A stretch of DNA of 64,000 bases. Origin: Symbiodinium natans. Lineage: Eukaryota; Sar; Dinophyceae; Suessiales; Symbiodiniaceae. Positions within the stretch are counted from its first letter, which is position 1. Each line of letters begins with the position of its first letter. Made by a program: the position numbers and the translations under genes. Location: positions 357,001 to 421,000 of the forward strand of contig CAJNDS010002160.1 in assembly GCA_905221605.1 (NCBI GenBank), written 5' to 3'. Positions 45,396-55,576 of this stretch are shown piece by piece. Below the pieces are notes generated by a model. That model saw only the letters and a list, made by a program, of their open reading frames with translations. It was not told the origin of the DNA and did not search any database.

Positions 45396-45727
45396 CTCAG
45401 GTTTCTCTCAGAGCTTGGGGGCACTCTTAGGGGATGTCTGCTTGTTCGTTTAAGACTTACTTACCTCATGCCTGTCCAGCCCTAACCTACACACCCCCCC
45501 TGGCGCTGAGCCTGTACCAACGCCAGTCACTTTGCAAGGTAGTGAGGCGGTCGGTCAATACCATAGTCCCTCAACTTAGGGGGGGGCCCAAAAAGCCACA
45601 CAAACACCCGGATTCTACAAAGAGGGTTTTGCAGAATGGGGGCCCTTTAGACCCCAATAGTAGGATCCTTATTGCTTAGTAAGCAGCTCTTGGGGCCCCG
45701 AACTTAAGCCCCCAAGCGTCAAGGCGC

Positions 45728-45785
45728 CTTAAGCGCAGTGTTGCTCATCAGCGCCTGCGCCAGAGCCTCTTCCAGGGCACCCGGT
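45728..45785 (-). CDS. LRR exon (leucine-rich repeat protein)
   Basis: Minus-strand frame PGALEEALAQALMSNTALK, the GAxALAxALxxNxxLK half of an NLRC-type LRR. It would be followed by the LxxLxL half in the next exon at 45395. Acceptor GTGAG; the donor would be AAG|GC, non-canonical. CCCTAAA-type sequence follows on the upstream side of the window. Confidence 0.5.
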
Positions 45786-45984
45786 CTCACCAATTTTCGG
45801 CTTAAAGCCTAGACCCCAAACCTGAAACCCCGCACCCTTACTAAGCTCCGAACCTGACCCCTGAACCGCAGGCCGATAAACCCGAGCCGTAGGCTTTAGG
45901 CTTTCGGGGTCAGCTTTCTCAACTGGACTGAAGGGATGGGCAGTTGGGCGGTTTCTCGAGTGTCACAGATTAGGGCACCCTGAA

Positions 45985-46048
45985 TCCCCAAACCCTAAAC
46001 CCTAAACCCTAAAACCCTAAAACCCTAAACCCTAAACCCTAAACCCGA
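45985..46048. repeat. Telomere-like block (CCCTAAA)n
   Basis: About nine units, two of them 8-base CCCTAAAA. Confidence 0.85.
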
Positions 46049-46274
46049 ACGAAAGGAGGTCGAAAAGGTGGAAGCTTACTGGTTTCAAGAGGAGTCTAGC
46101 ACGCATCCGAACAGAGCCTGCATCAGCATAAAACTGAGTTTCGGAAAATTCCCCCCAAAACTCAAAACTCCAGACCTTAGAACCCAGAATCCCGGAAGTC
46201 AATCATGTCCCCCTCAGCCCTGCAATCTCAACCCTGAGCCCCAAAACAGGTTCAGGGTTTAAAAGGCCTTCAAC

Positions 46275-46357
46275 CTCTCAAAGGCCCCTCAGCCCTAAGC
46301 GCCTCGGCGCCCACCGAGCCGATGCGATTGTAGCCAAGATCGAGGCGGGTCAAGGCC
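46275..46357 (-). CDS. LRR exon (leucine-rich repeat protein)
   Basis: Minus-strand frame ALTRLDLGYNRIGSVGAEAL, then RAEGPLR: a canonical LRR (LxxLDLxxNxIGxxGAxAL). Acceptor CTGAG, donor AGAG|GTTGAAG. 27 codons plus one base at each end, about one repeat per exon as in its neighbours. This is the clearest LRR in the window. Confidence 0.68.
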
Positions 46358-47016
46358 CTCAGACTCAGAATCGTTCTGTGTGCATGCTCTTGGGTGCTGG
46401 TGTGTTTTTTTTCGGATCGGGTGGGCTCATACGGAGTCGAAGAGTCTTGAGACGTTGATGTCTGGGATGTAGGTTTTAGGGCTTCGGGGTGCATCCCTGG
46501 AAGCCACCCTTTCACGCAAACCTCCCCGTAAAAGGAGCCCTGAAGTCGCGAATGCGGGAGCCCAATGGCCCACAACTCTAGGGACCGAAGTATGGGTCCT
46601 CAATTTGGGCCCCTTGTTATATATAGACCTTATACACACTATATACAATAAGGGCCTATACTGCGGATCCCAAAATTCAGGCTAAGGGACCATGCTAAGA
46701 GCCCATGGTTTGCGACCTTAGAATAGCCCTCCCCCAAAGTCGAGGATTTAGTGTGCAGAAATTGGAACAGCCCCTCTCCCTCAAACCCCAACATAAACCT
46801 TAAACCTGCTCAAAAATATTAGTAGCATATCAACGCTGAAGGATACCAAGAAGGGGCCCTTCCTTCGAACCACTCCAAGGTCAGTTCCCTAAATGGCGGT
46901 CCTTCTTAGGGCTCCTCTTGTAGAACGGAGACTTCTCGTTCTTAGGGTACCAAAGAAACAGGGACTCATGAATACGGAAACTGCCCGCAGTAGCCTCAAT
47001 CAATCCCATCCGTGCC

Positions 47017-47091
47017 GAGCCGCATGTTCTTGCGCAGGGCGCTCGCCAGAGCCAGGGCGCCATCTGGACCGATCGAGTTCATACCCAGATC
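47017..47091 (-). CDS. LRR exon (leucine-rich repeat protein)
   Basis: Acceptor GCCCCCCAG, then DLGMNSIGPDGALALASAL, RKNMRL. This is one full repeat of the same class and phase as the exon at 46275-46357. The donor is not clear: no GT follows, and GC choices exist at CTCG|GC. A plus-strand frame over the same bases is also open but has no motif. Confidence 0.6.
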
Positions 47092-48117
47092 CTGGGGGGC
47101 TTGTACCGACTTAACCCTGAAGCCCTAGACTGCCAAACCCTGAACTTCCTGCACCCTCAACACCCAAATGAGACCTAAAAGGGTTTATGGTCCATATACC
47201 CCAATAGGGGTTGTAGAGTAGTTATAGTAGGATCGGTAAGGCAAACCGCCCCCGACATGTTTGCTGGGCTCAGATGCTGCAGGGGGAGGCGGGAGCTGCT
47301 GCAGGGTTTAGGGTTCAGGGGTTTCCTTGGGGAGGGTTCTTCGAAGGTGAAGCATCAAATACTCAAACGCCGAACCGCAGAATCTTGCCCAAATGAGTGA
47401 GTCCCCATCGAGCTCCGAAAACAACCCTCAACCCGAAATGCTTCTCAAAGTCGAGATGTTGCAGAGTGGTGGTCACGCGAAGAAGTACCTGCTGGCTGGG
47501 GGGGCGCGTCGGTCGTAAGTGGCAAGTATCTGAGTGGTAGGGTCTTTGGGTATGTAGGGTTTCGGGTTTTCGGGATTACAGTGATGCTTAGCAGGCAATC
47601 TGGGTTACCAAGCCGCAGAAGCTACCAGCAGGCCCCCAGCATCCCGAAGACCAACCATCCTATCCCCGAAACCACTGGAAGCCAACTTCTAAACTCATTC
47701 CCCAAACAACCCTTAACCCCCCAAAAACCGACTCCCAGCTCATCCCTATAAGCCCTAAACCCTACAACCCTTTAAGCCCTGCGCACACCTGCACACCTTG
47801 TAGGCCCCGCCCCCCCCCCCCCCCCTGCCAGCCTTCTGGGCCACCAGCTTGCATCCCTGAGGGGGAAGGATTCGCTTTCTCTTCTGGGAACATTGAACCC
47901 TTCCCTGGAAAGGTTCCCAATGACACTATGTAGGGTTTGTAGGGTTGGAGGCATAATCCGCGATCGCAGGAATATGCAGGTAAGTGCGGACGCGCCCCGA
48001 ACTACCAAGTGAAGCGTGCACCTCTCTGTCCACGGAATTTCGGCTTAAGGGTTTAGGGCGGGAAGCCTAGACCCTGAACCCGTTTGAGGTTTAGGGCCCA
48101 GGGTCGAAAGACCTTGC

Positions 48118-48249
48118 TAAACCCTAAGCCCTAAGCCCTGGGCCCTAAGCCTTATAAGCCCCAAACCCTAAGCCTTATAAGCCCTAAACCCTAAACCCTA
48201 AACCCTGAACCCTAAACCCTAAACCCTAAACCCTAAACCCTGAACCCTA
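48118..48249. repeat. Telomere-like array (CCCTAAA/CCCTAAG)n
   Basis: Mixed CCCTAAG, CCCTTATAAG and CCCTAAA units. It lies just downstream, in gene sense, of an LRR exon donor at 48276, so it would be inside that intron. Confidence 0.85.
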
Positions 48250-48275
48250 TAGTATTTGTAGCCCCCCCAGCTTAC

Positions 48276-48350
48276 TGTGCGCAAGTCGTTGAGATGGGCC
48301 CCCCGCCTCGTCCCCGAGCTGATTGATTTCCAGGTCCAGCCGCCTGAGCC
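48276..48350 (-). CDS. LRR exon with GTAAGC donor
   Basis: Acceptor CCGCGCAG and donor GCACA|GTAAGC enclose exactly 75 bases. The frame reads GLRRLDLEINQLGDEAGG, PSQRLAH, a clear LRR (LxxLDLxxNxLGDxA). Both splice signals and the motif agree on the minus strand. It belongs to the series of LRR exons from 52.8 to 43.1 kb. Confidence 0.65.
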
Positions 48351-48399
48351 CTGCGCGGCGACTCTCTGAGCCCTCTCAGGAACCCTAAAACACACATAT

Positions 48400-48660
48400 A
48401 TATGTATGTAGATATATATATATACATGTATATATATATATATGTACATACATACATACATACATACATACATACATACATACATACATACATACATACA
48501 TACATACATACATACATACATACATACATACATACATACATACATACATACATACATACACGTACATACATACACGTACATACACACGTACACAGACACA
48601 TACACATACACATACACATACACATACATACATGCATATGTGCGTATATATATATATATG
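48400..48660. repeat. Microsatellite (ACAT)n with (TA)n edges
   Basis: About 35 ACAT/TACA units between about 48437 and 48580, grading into ACACGT and ACACAT units. Long frames through it (MYVCMYVC, HTYIHTYI) are repeat artefacts. Confidence 0.95.
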
Positions 48661-49082
48661 CTTGTTTACTTCTACCCCCCCTCTATACCCCACAAGGCAG
48701 TTCTCACAAACCCTAAACCCTGAACCCTGTAAAGCCCGGGGCACCCCTGCGATGTTTTCTCGGGAGCGCTGTATGCTGTTCTAGCAGGGATTTGCGGATT
48801 TGGGGGTTTATGGTTAGGGATTTACGGTTTATTGTTTGTAGGGATTCAGGGCTTAGGGTTGTGAATGTTCAGCCCCGACGACTTCATTCGGCTGTTAAGG
48901 GGTACTGTGGCTGCATAGTGACCAAATGACTTAGACTAGCGCGGGGTTTCTGACTATAAGGGTGATCGACCTACCTCTTCGTGGCACGAGGCCGTAGGGG
49001 TCAGGGTCTAGAATATCAGGCAAAGCCCAACCAAGGTTTTCGAGAGACCTTTGCACCTTCAACCCGAAGCCCTAAACCCTCA

Positions 49083-49221
49083 TTGGAGGTTCAGGGTACT
49101 TACTAACCAATTATTACTGTACTTATAACTGTACTTGTAACCCATATTAGGGCCCTTAAGGGGCATATAAGTGGGCTATAAGTGCAGTCAGAACTGGTTA
49201 ATAAGTACCATGAACCTCCAA
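49083..49221. mobile_element. MITE-like inverted-repeat element, copy 1
   Basis: 139 bases bounded by TTGGAGGTTCA...TGAACCTCCAA. The inverted termini extend to about 28 bases (through GGTACTTACTAACCA / TGGTTAATAAGTACC). A related copy lies at 62660-62811 with different internal sequence. There is no coding capacity, so it would be non-autonomous. Confidence 0.75.
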
Positions 49222-49269
49222 GTAAACCCTAAACCCTAAACCCCTAAACCCTCTAAGTAACCCCAATCA

Positions 49270-49350
49270 GCCATCTGCCAGAGGGCCGGTGGCTATCGAC
49301 ACCGCTGCGACGGCACCGCGGGCGGTGATGGCATTTGCGCCCAAACTGAG
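49270..49350 (-). CDS. LRR exon (leucine-rich repeat protein)
   Basis: Acceptor ATCGTCAG, then LSLGANAITARGAVAAVSIA, TGPLADG and a TGA that is probably intronic. The pattern LxLxxNxIxxxGAxAxxxA is the same repeat class and starts at the same repeat position as the other exons. The donor is uncertain (GTGTCG inside, or GC further on). Confidence 0.55.
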
Positions 49351-49479
49351 CTGACGATCTTTTAGCAGGTACATGGTCCAATTCGTCCCTTATTCATCCT
49401 TATTCAATATGGGTTATAAATTGGGGAACTCTTGAATACCCCTTATATAGTTAACGGCTACTATTTCCATTTTCTAACC

Positions 49480-49750
49480 ATGCACCACCCCCTAGCACCC
49501 AAACCATAACCACCTTTTCCTCAACCCTAAACTCACCGAAAGACCCATAGGAAAGACCCACCTGAAGACCAAAAAACATAACAACCTATACCTCAACCCT
49601 AACCCCACCAAAAACCCCACCCAAATACCCATACCATGGAACCACCAGAAGAACCATACACCACCACATAGAAAAACCCCCAACCTCAACAACATACACC
49701 CGCACCCCCACAGAACAACCCATATTCCCCAGCCCGAAATCCCTAACCCT
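49480..49750. other. Strand-asymmetric C/A-rich segment
   Basis: The plus strand is very rich in A and C and poor in G (CCACC, AACCC, ACCAAA words) without being a simple tandem repeat. Minus frames rich in W, F, G and V are consequences of this composition. Confidence 0.6.
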
Positions 49751-49769
49751 TGAAAATGGAAATGGAAAT

Positions 49770-50340
49770 CTCAAAAATTTTTCTAGTTGAGGGATAAGGT
49801 AAAATCATAATACAGTTATAATCTGTAACAACTTCAGGATTACAACTACATAATACTTATGCCTTATCAACTGGAATTTCAATGATTATCCTATCCTTAT
49901 GCTTACCAAATAACATAAAGTAATGTTCTAAAAACTCGTCATTAAATAGCAATTGATGCGCATGATTAAACACTTTATCAATATCGGGTTTAGGTTTCTC
50001 GGGTTTTTCATGTGGTTCAGCAGCAACTAATTTATTAGGAAATTGTTCGTTTAAGCGTTTGCGTGTTTCCCTTTTCTGCTTTTCGCATTCCGCCTGAATT
50101 TCTGTTTGTATGTCATCGTTTAGCTTGCCTTCTTTCCTTAAGTTGCCTAATTTTGTAAAATAACCTTTCAATAATATATTTAGTTCCGAGTTCGGGTGTA
50201 ACGTATAATGGAAATGGGCATCCCAGTTTTCGCGTTTTATTTTGTGTCCGCATTCTTCGCATAATTGGCTCCCCTTTGCCCTCTCTTCTCTTCTAACTTG
50301 GTTATATTCTTTCTGATTTTTCTTGTAGCATTTTCTTCAG
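49770..50340. other. AT-rich, foreign-looking island
   Basis: About 570 bases with far higher A+T than its surroundings, no telomere-like repeats, and a single long minus-strand frame with A/T-ending codons. The left edge grades into TTTTTCTAGTTGAG and the right edge ends abruptly at TTTTCTTCAG. It lies in the interval between two LRR exons (50622-50683 and 49270-49350). Possible sources are horizontal transfer, an organelle or symbiont fragment, or an assembly join. Confidence 0.6.
49857..50336 (-). pseudogene. 5'-truncated ORF with Cys/His zinc-finger-like motif
   Basis: A frame of 159 codons open from the island edge to TAA at 49857, with no ATG in its upstream part, so the true start seems lost. 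Residues C26 and C29 (LCEECGHK) with H41, H43 and H47 (WDAHFHYTLHP) form a possible zinc-binding motif. The middle (about 85-120) is Lys/Glu-rich and likely helical or coiled; the C-terminus ends FGKHKDRIIIEIPVDK. Codons are strongly A/T-ending (AAA, GAA, TTA, AAT), unlike the retrotransposon or the GC-rich exons nearby. I do not recognise the family. It reads like a bacterial, archaeal or viral accessory protein, which is inference. Confidence 0.55.
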
Positions 50341-50621
50341 CTAGAACCTTGAGTTTAGGATATAGGGGTTCAGGGGCCGACTGCGAGCCTGAAACGCGCC
50401 CAAGGAGCTACTCCACTTAAAAGGGTGGCGGCGTTTCGATTCTAAAGAACAAGGCCCTCTGAAAGCCTCAAAACCCTCAACGCCTGAAACCCTAAAGCCT
50501 CAAACTCGAAACGAGGGTTTCGGAAGCCCTTTCTAAAACCCTAGCTAAACCCCCAAACCCTAAACCCCCAAACCGTGTTGAGCTCTGAAGCCCTCAACCC
50601 TAAAGCTCCCCGAAGCCTTAC

Positions 50622-50683
50622 TCCCGAGCCAGGCGCGACAGCTGGCGAAGCCCTGACGGCCGTGCTAGCGAGGCCGCAAGCGC
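50622..50683 (-). CDS. LRR exon with GTAAGG donor
   Basis: Minus frame ALAASLARPSGLRQLSRLAR ending CGGGA|GTAAGG, a strong donor. It corresponds to the GxALAxxLxxxxxLxxLxL segment of the LRR. The acceptor GGCGAG is inferred from the need to avoid an upstream TGA. It is upstream of the AT-rich island in gene order. Confidence 0.5.
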
Positions 50684-51309
50684 CTCGCCCAGGCATCAGT
50701 AGGGTTTAGGGCTTAGGGTTAAGGTTAGGGTTTGGGGTTTCCGGGCTCAGGGTTCAGGGTTCAGGGTTTGGGGTTTGGGGTTTGGGGTTTGGGGCTGACA
50801 CGGACTTGGAGTCAACAGGGGTTTGGGCTTACTATCTGCAGATAACTACGGCGTTCTTCTGGTTTAGGCTTCGGAACTTGGAGCCCGGATTTGAGAGCTT
50901 AGGGATGTTTAGGTTTTTGCAGTTTAGGGTTTGAGGCTTACAGGGCTTCAGGGCTTTGGGCGTTTGAGGGTCTTTGGCCTTTAGGAGTTTAAGGCGTTTA
51001 CGGCTTTAGGGTTTTTCGGGGTTCAGGGTGTTAGCATTCCTGGGCTGTAGGGCTTCTAGGGTTTCTGGGGTTTACTCTAGGTTTATAAATGAGATTTTGT
51101 TGGACACTGGCCTCACAGGCTGGGTCTTCTAATCCACTATAGTATGGGCCCTTCTGTTTGGGATGCCAAGAAGAATCCTAACTTGGGAAAACCCATAGAC
51201 GAAAGGGGAGGGATGCTACCAACTCAAGCCACGACAAGAAAGGGGTAGCGGCAGGCAGCAGCGGCAGCGGCGCCACCAAGCACAAGCAAACCGAGCAGCA
51301 AGAATAGCC

Positions 51310-51402
51310 ACCGCCGCCGCCACCACTGCCACTGCCACTGCCACCACTGCCACCACCACCACCACCACCACTACCACCACCACCACCACCACCACCACCA
51401 CT
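51310..51402. repeat. Trinucleotide repeat (CAC)n / (CCACTG)n
   Basis: CCGCCG, then CCACTG units, then about twenty CCA/CAC triplets to 51401. Confidence 0.92.
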
Positions 51403-52686
51403 GTGGTTAAGGGGACCCTAGCGACAAAAAGGTCTCAACCCAGGAAGCTGAAATAACCCTCCATCTTGGGTCCCTGTTTTCATGCAGAGGTGCCGCAATT
51501 CAGGGGGGTGACCACCGAGGCTCCTCTTCATCTTTACGAAATATGCGGTACATTGAATTGAGGCTTGGGGCTCTCTGGGAAGGTCCTACGGCATCCTGCA
51601 AGACGAAGCCTCCACACCCAGCGCACCAAGCTCACAGTAGCAGAGGTCCAGGCCTCAGAGGAGGTGTCAGTCCCCATCTTGGGTGGTCCACGAAACCCTC
51701 TGAAAACGATTCCTACATGAGATCCTCTTCCACCCCATGGACACTCATGTGAAATTCTACCTGGCCTGGGGGTTTGGGGTGGGGGGGGAGAGAGGGGGGT
51801 TAGGGTGTGCTGGGGGAAGATTCGGGCTTAGGCGGCCTCAGGCCAGTTTAGGGTTTAGAGTTTAGAGGGTTCGGGCAGAGTCGAAGGTTTGCGTGTCAGC
51901 GGAGCCGACCCATACCGAAGACCTCCAGGCTGAAGGTTGCAGGGAAGTCCAGGCGCTCGTGAAATTGCAGTTTCGGCAAGCCTCCCCATACAGGGCCTTC
52001 CTAACCCAAAGGACGAAACACATTAGCGGCGTGCTTCTCTCACATCTGGTCGCGACAAATACGCATCACCCCATTGTGGATGCTACATAGCGGGAATACA
52101 CATCAGCGGCGGAATTACACATCAGGACACTGCAATTCCCAAGTAGACGCTGGAAAACCAGCAAACAGCCAACATGCATCAGACTGCCGGATTTGCTGCG
52201 GATGCCGGTGTTTTGAGCATGTTTCATTGTATTGTAAAATTGTAACTATGTTTCAACAGCTAATTACCAGGCAGACGCTCGAAAATCAACTAACTGAGGA
52301 ATCCCTAGTTCGACTAAACTTAAACTGCCGGAGGGGTTGGTCGAGTTGTCGCGGCGGTGATCAGAATAAACCCAATGTGGATGCAGATCGATGACAACGA
52401 GGCCGACTTCGACACATCAGGAAGTGTACTCTGGGGAATGCAGTTCCCCATTGTGGACGCCGATCGACGCGTTAAAAAAGCCGAGCGATGCGAGATAAAG
52501 CGACTACATGTACCAAAAAGACGACGTACCGTTGTGAGGAAGCTGCCCCCAGCCTGAAAGTGCTGCAAAAACGAGTACCACCCCTGAAGCCACGCAACTC
52601 AAGTCCAAAAGCCTTAAAAACCTTGAAACCCGAACTTCTTCCCTAAACTGGCCCTAAACCTTCCCTACGGCCCTTAATGCCGAAAC

Positions 52687-52794
52687 CTCTCTCGCGCCCA
52701 GGGCGCTCCGCACGGTGCCGCGCTCCACCAGACGCCGGCCTAGTGCCGCAGCCGCGTCGGCCGCCAAGGTGGTGAAGTTGCAGCGGATGACCTC
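52687..52794 (-). CDS. Degenerate LRR-like exon
   Basis: Acceptor GGCCAG and donor GAGAG|GTTTCG enclose exactly 36 codons on the minus strand: EVIRCNFTTLAADAAAALGR, RLVERGTVRSALGARE. The start position and the N-x-x-T-x-x-A-A-x-A-L run match the exon phase of the LRR exons downstream, but the leucines are less regular. It may be the first LRR-like exon of the series. Confidence 0.45.
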
Positions 52795-53311
52795 CTGGCC
52801 TCAATTTTTCGTGTAATATAGGGGCTTGAATAATTAGAACAACGTTTTGGGGGTGATAGGGACCCGAAGGGAACATTAGTAGTTATTCCGACCCCTGTTT
52901 TAAGGAGGTTGAGGGAAAGGTAAAGGGCTGACAGGGCTTACAGGAACGAGTGGGTGAAAACGGAGTTTCGGGGGTTCAGGGCTGGAGGATTTCTTTGAGA
53001 GGCGGGGGTTTAGACCTTATAACCCTACGAGCCGACAAACCCTCTACAGTACCACCTTAGCCCTGCAACATCCTACAACCCTGATCAGCAAAAAAACCTG
53101 AACCCTAGAGTACCGCTAAACCTGGAACCCTGAAACCCTGAACCCCACCCTGAACCTCACCCTAAACCCTCCAAACCCTATATAAACCCTTAACCCTAAA
53201 CCCTGAACCGCCTGAGTCCACGAGAGCCAGAAGCGCGCCGGCGCTGAGTGCAGCTTTGGCCTCAGCGAGGGTTTGGGGCCAAGGAAGCGGCTGAGGGTTC
53301 GGGCTTAGCCC

Positions 53312-53392
53312 GAAGGCCCTAAGGCCCTGAGGCCCTGAGGCCCTAAGGCCCTAAGGCCTGAGGCCTTAAGGCCCTAAGGCCCTAAGAACCTC
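53312..53392. repeat. Short array of GGCCCTAA/GGCCCTGA units
   Basis: About nine units of 9 bases (AAGGCCCTA / AAGGCCCTG), a telomere-related variant. Confidence 0.85.
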
Positions 53393-54449
53393 GAGACCCA
53401 GTTGGGCTATGCTAGGCTCAAGCACAGGGATCGTGGTGGCAGGGCCCGGACGGAACTGAGCGTGTCAAAAACTCAACTGCGAAGGAGCTCTGGCTGCAAG
53501 CCCTGTACACATTTCCACACCCTGCTTTCCTAAGCCCGGCCTGGAACCCCACAAAAACCCAAAAGAGCCCGAAACCCGAAATCAAGCCCCAAGGTCTGAA
53601 ACCCAGCAGTTGCCTTCAGTGTGTCTGCGCCCCATCCGGCATGGCCCATGGCTTCGTGGCGGGCTGGCTGCAGTTCCTAAACCGTGAAACCCTAAGCTTA
53701 TGGCGAAGCTCTGGTGCCTACGTGGCATCGCCGTGCCGCTCCATGATCCGGAGTTTCGGGAAAGCTGCTGCTAGAAACTAAGCTCGTCTATACCATCATG
53801 CTTCGTAGGCCCACTTTATACTTGCCCTGGCTGCATCGAATTCCCGGCACTCAATGTGTCTACCGATGCACTGGGTGGGACTCTACATCTGAACACTCAA
53901 CCCTGCGCCATGCGCGCTGTCGACCTCAAGATTCGCACTCTGACAGTATAGGTCTTAGGAATTCTAGAGCGTCAATGTTTGACTGGGGCCTACAAATTTC
54001 GGAGTGGGCGCCCTCGTTGTGAGAAACATGCTTCAAACAAACATCTTGGACTCGGGAGTGGTTTTGGGGCTTCATTCACTTCTGAGTATCTGTATCGATC
54101 AGCTTTCTTGCTGGAATGTGTGGGCATGGTGCAACCCCTGCGATCAAATGTAGACCGGTTTTACTCTCAGACTTCTGTGCGCGCGCATGTCTGTAGTTTG
54201 GATCTCTCCAGCAATTGTATAATGTCTAATATACTGGCAGGCAAGTCATCTTAACATGAAGTGCTCCTGGATTCATCTATGAGTAAGAATGAGCTATATA
54301 AGCAGCATGCAAGCTACGAAACAGTCTCACAAAAAAGAGAGCCCCCTCGATAACAGTAGGTTTAGACACTACCCGCCCCTTGAAAGCAAGCACAACCCCT
54401 AAGCCCCCAAAGCCACTAAAGCCCTGAAAAGACTAAAGCACAAAAAGCA

Positions 54450-54652
54450 CCCTAAACCCTAAACCCTAAACCCTAAACCCTGAACCCGAAACCCGAAACC
54501 CTAAACCCGAAGCCCTGAACCCGAAACCCGAAACCCGAAACCCGAAACCCTAAACCCCAAACCCGAACCCCTAAACCCTAACCCCTAAACCCGAAACCCT
54601 AAACCCTACGCCCCCAAACCCTAAACCCTAAACCCCAAACCCGAAACCCGAA
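54450..54652. repeat. Telomere-like array CCCTAAA / CCCGAAA
   Basis: About 28 units in which runs of CCCGAAA alternate with CCCTAAA and CCCCAAA. It lies just downstream, in gene sense, of the WD40 exon at 54656-54694. Confidence 0.92.
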
Positions 54653-54655
54653 AAG

Positions 54656-54694
54656 CTGCAGCGGGCACCTCCCAGACTCCAGATCCCAGAGCCT
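54656..54694 (-). CDS. WD40 exon (WD motif half)
   Basis: Minus-strand acceptor CCCGGCAG, then RLWDLESGRCPLQ, the C-terminal half of a WD repeat with the WD dipeptide followed by xxSGxC. The previous exon in gene order (55512-55576) ends in LLTGSRDCS, the residues that normally precede xVRLWD, so the two together give one complete WD repeat. The intron between them contains the arrays at 54743-55105 and 55221-55438. The 3' boundary was set at CTGCAG and is uncertain. Confidence 0.58.
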
Positions 54695-54742
54695 CTGCCG
54701 GGACCGATGCGCTGAAGACAGCTCAGGGTTTTTGCGTTAAGG

Positions 54743-54857
54743 GGGTTTAGGGTTTAGGGTTTAGGGTTTAGGGTTTAGGGTTTAGGGTTTAGGGTTTAGG
54801 GTTTAGGGTTTAGGGTTTAGGGTTAGGGTTTAGGATTTAGGGTTTAGGGTTTAGGGT

Positions 54858-54910
<53 letters not shown>

Positions 54911-54935
54911 GGTTTAGGGCGCAGGGTGTAGGGTT
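54743..54935. repeat. Telomere-like array TTTAGGG then TTGAGGG
   Basis: About fifteen TTTAGGG heptamers, then about eight uniform GGGTTGA units. It lies between two WD40 exons. Confidence 0.93.
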
Positions 54936-55013
54936 TAGATTCTCAGGGGCTCTGGGGGCTTTGGGGGTTTTAGGAAGTTTAGAGCGCTAAAACTTGCTGG
55001 TCAGGGTTCAGGC

Positions 55014-55105
55014 TGGGGTTTGGGGTTTGGGGTTTGGGGTTTGGGGTTTAGGGTTTAGGGTTTAGGGTTTGGGGTTTAGAGTTTAGGGTTCGCTGTAGGG
55101 TTTAG
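55014..55105. repeat. Telomere-like array TTTGGGG then TTTAGGG
   Basis: Five TTTGGGG units followed by TTTAGGG units with variants. Confidence 0.88.
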
Positions 55106-55220
55106 GGTTTTGGGCTGAGGGTGCAAAGGGCCTCGGTCCGGAGCTGCCAAATCCTTTACACCTCATCCAAACCCAAACCGGGAACCCCAGATCCTCGACA
55201 CCAAAACCTCAGACCCTAGT

Positions 55221-55438
55221 TAGGTTTAGGGCTTAGGGTTTAGGGTTTAGGGTTTAGGGTTTAGGATTTAGGATTTAGGGTTTAGGGTTTAGGGTTTAGG
55301 GTTTAGGGTTTAGGGTTTAGGGTTCAGGGTTCAGGGTTCAGGGTTCAGGGTTCAGGGTTTAAGGTTTAGGGTTTAGGGTTTAGGGCTTAGGGTTTAGGGT
55401 TTAGGGTTTAGAATTTAGGGTTTAGGGTTTAGGGTTCT
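55221..55438. repeat. Telomere-like array TTTAGGG with TTCAGGG run
   Basis: About thirty units, including six consecutive GGGTTCA units near 55321-55360. Confidence 0.93.
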
Positions 55439-55511
55439 AAGCCGAGCTCTTCAATTCTCTGCTCTGCGTGGTCTGGAATCTCCTTGCAACCACCCGAGCC
55501 GCCGACATCAC

Positions 55512-55576
55512 GGAGCAATCCCGTGAGCCCGTCAAAAGAGCTGCGCTGGCCTTCAAGGCTGGCTTGCGATGCTCTC
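55512..55576 (-). CDS. WD40 exon (TGSRDCS half)
   Basis: Minus-strand acceptor CTATGAG and donor GCTCC|GTGATG enclose 65 bases reading EHRKPALKASAALLTGSRDC plus S, the first half of a WD repeat (GH...LLTGSRDxSV). It pairs with RLWDLESGRC in the next exon at 54694. Phase across the junction is compatible within one residue. WD40 repeats form beta-propellers that serve as protein-binding platforms. Confidence 0.6.

Noticed and set aside
48219-48744. ORFs of MYVC or HTYI repeats
   Set aside because: Produced by the (ACAT)n microsatellite.
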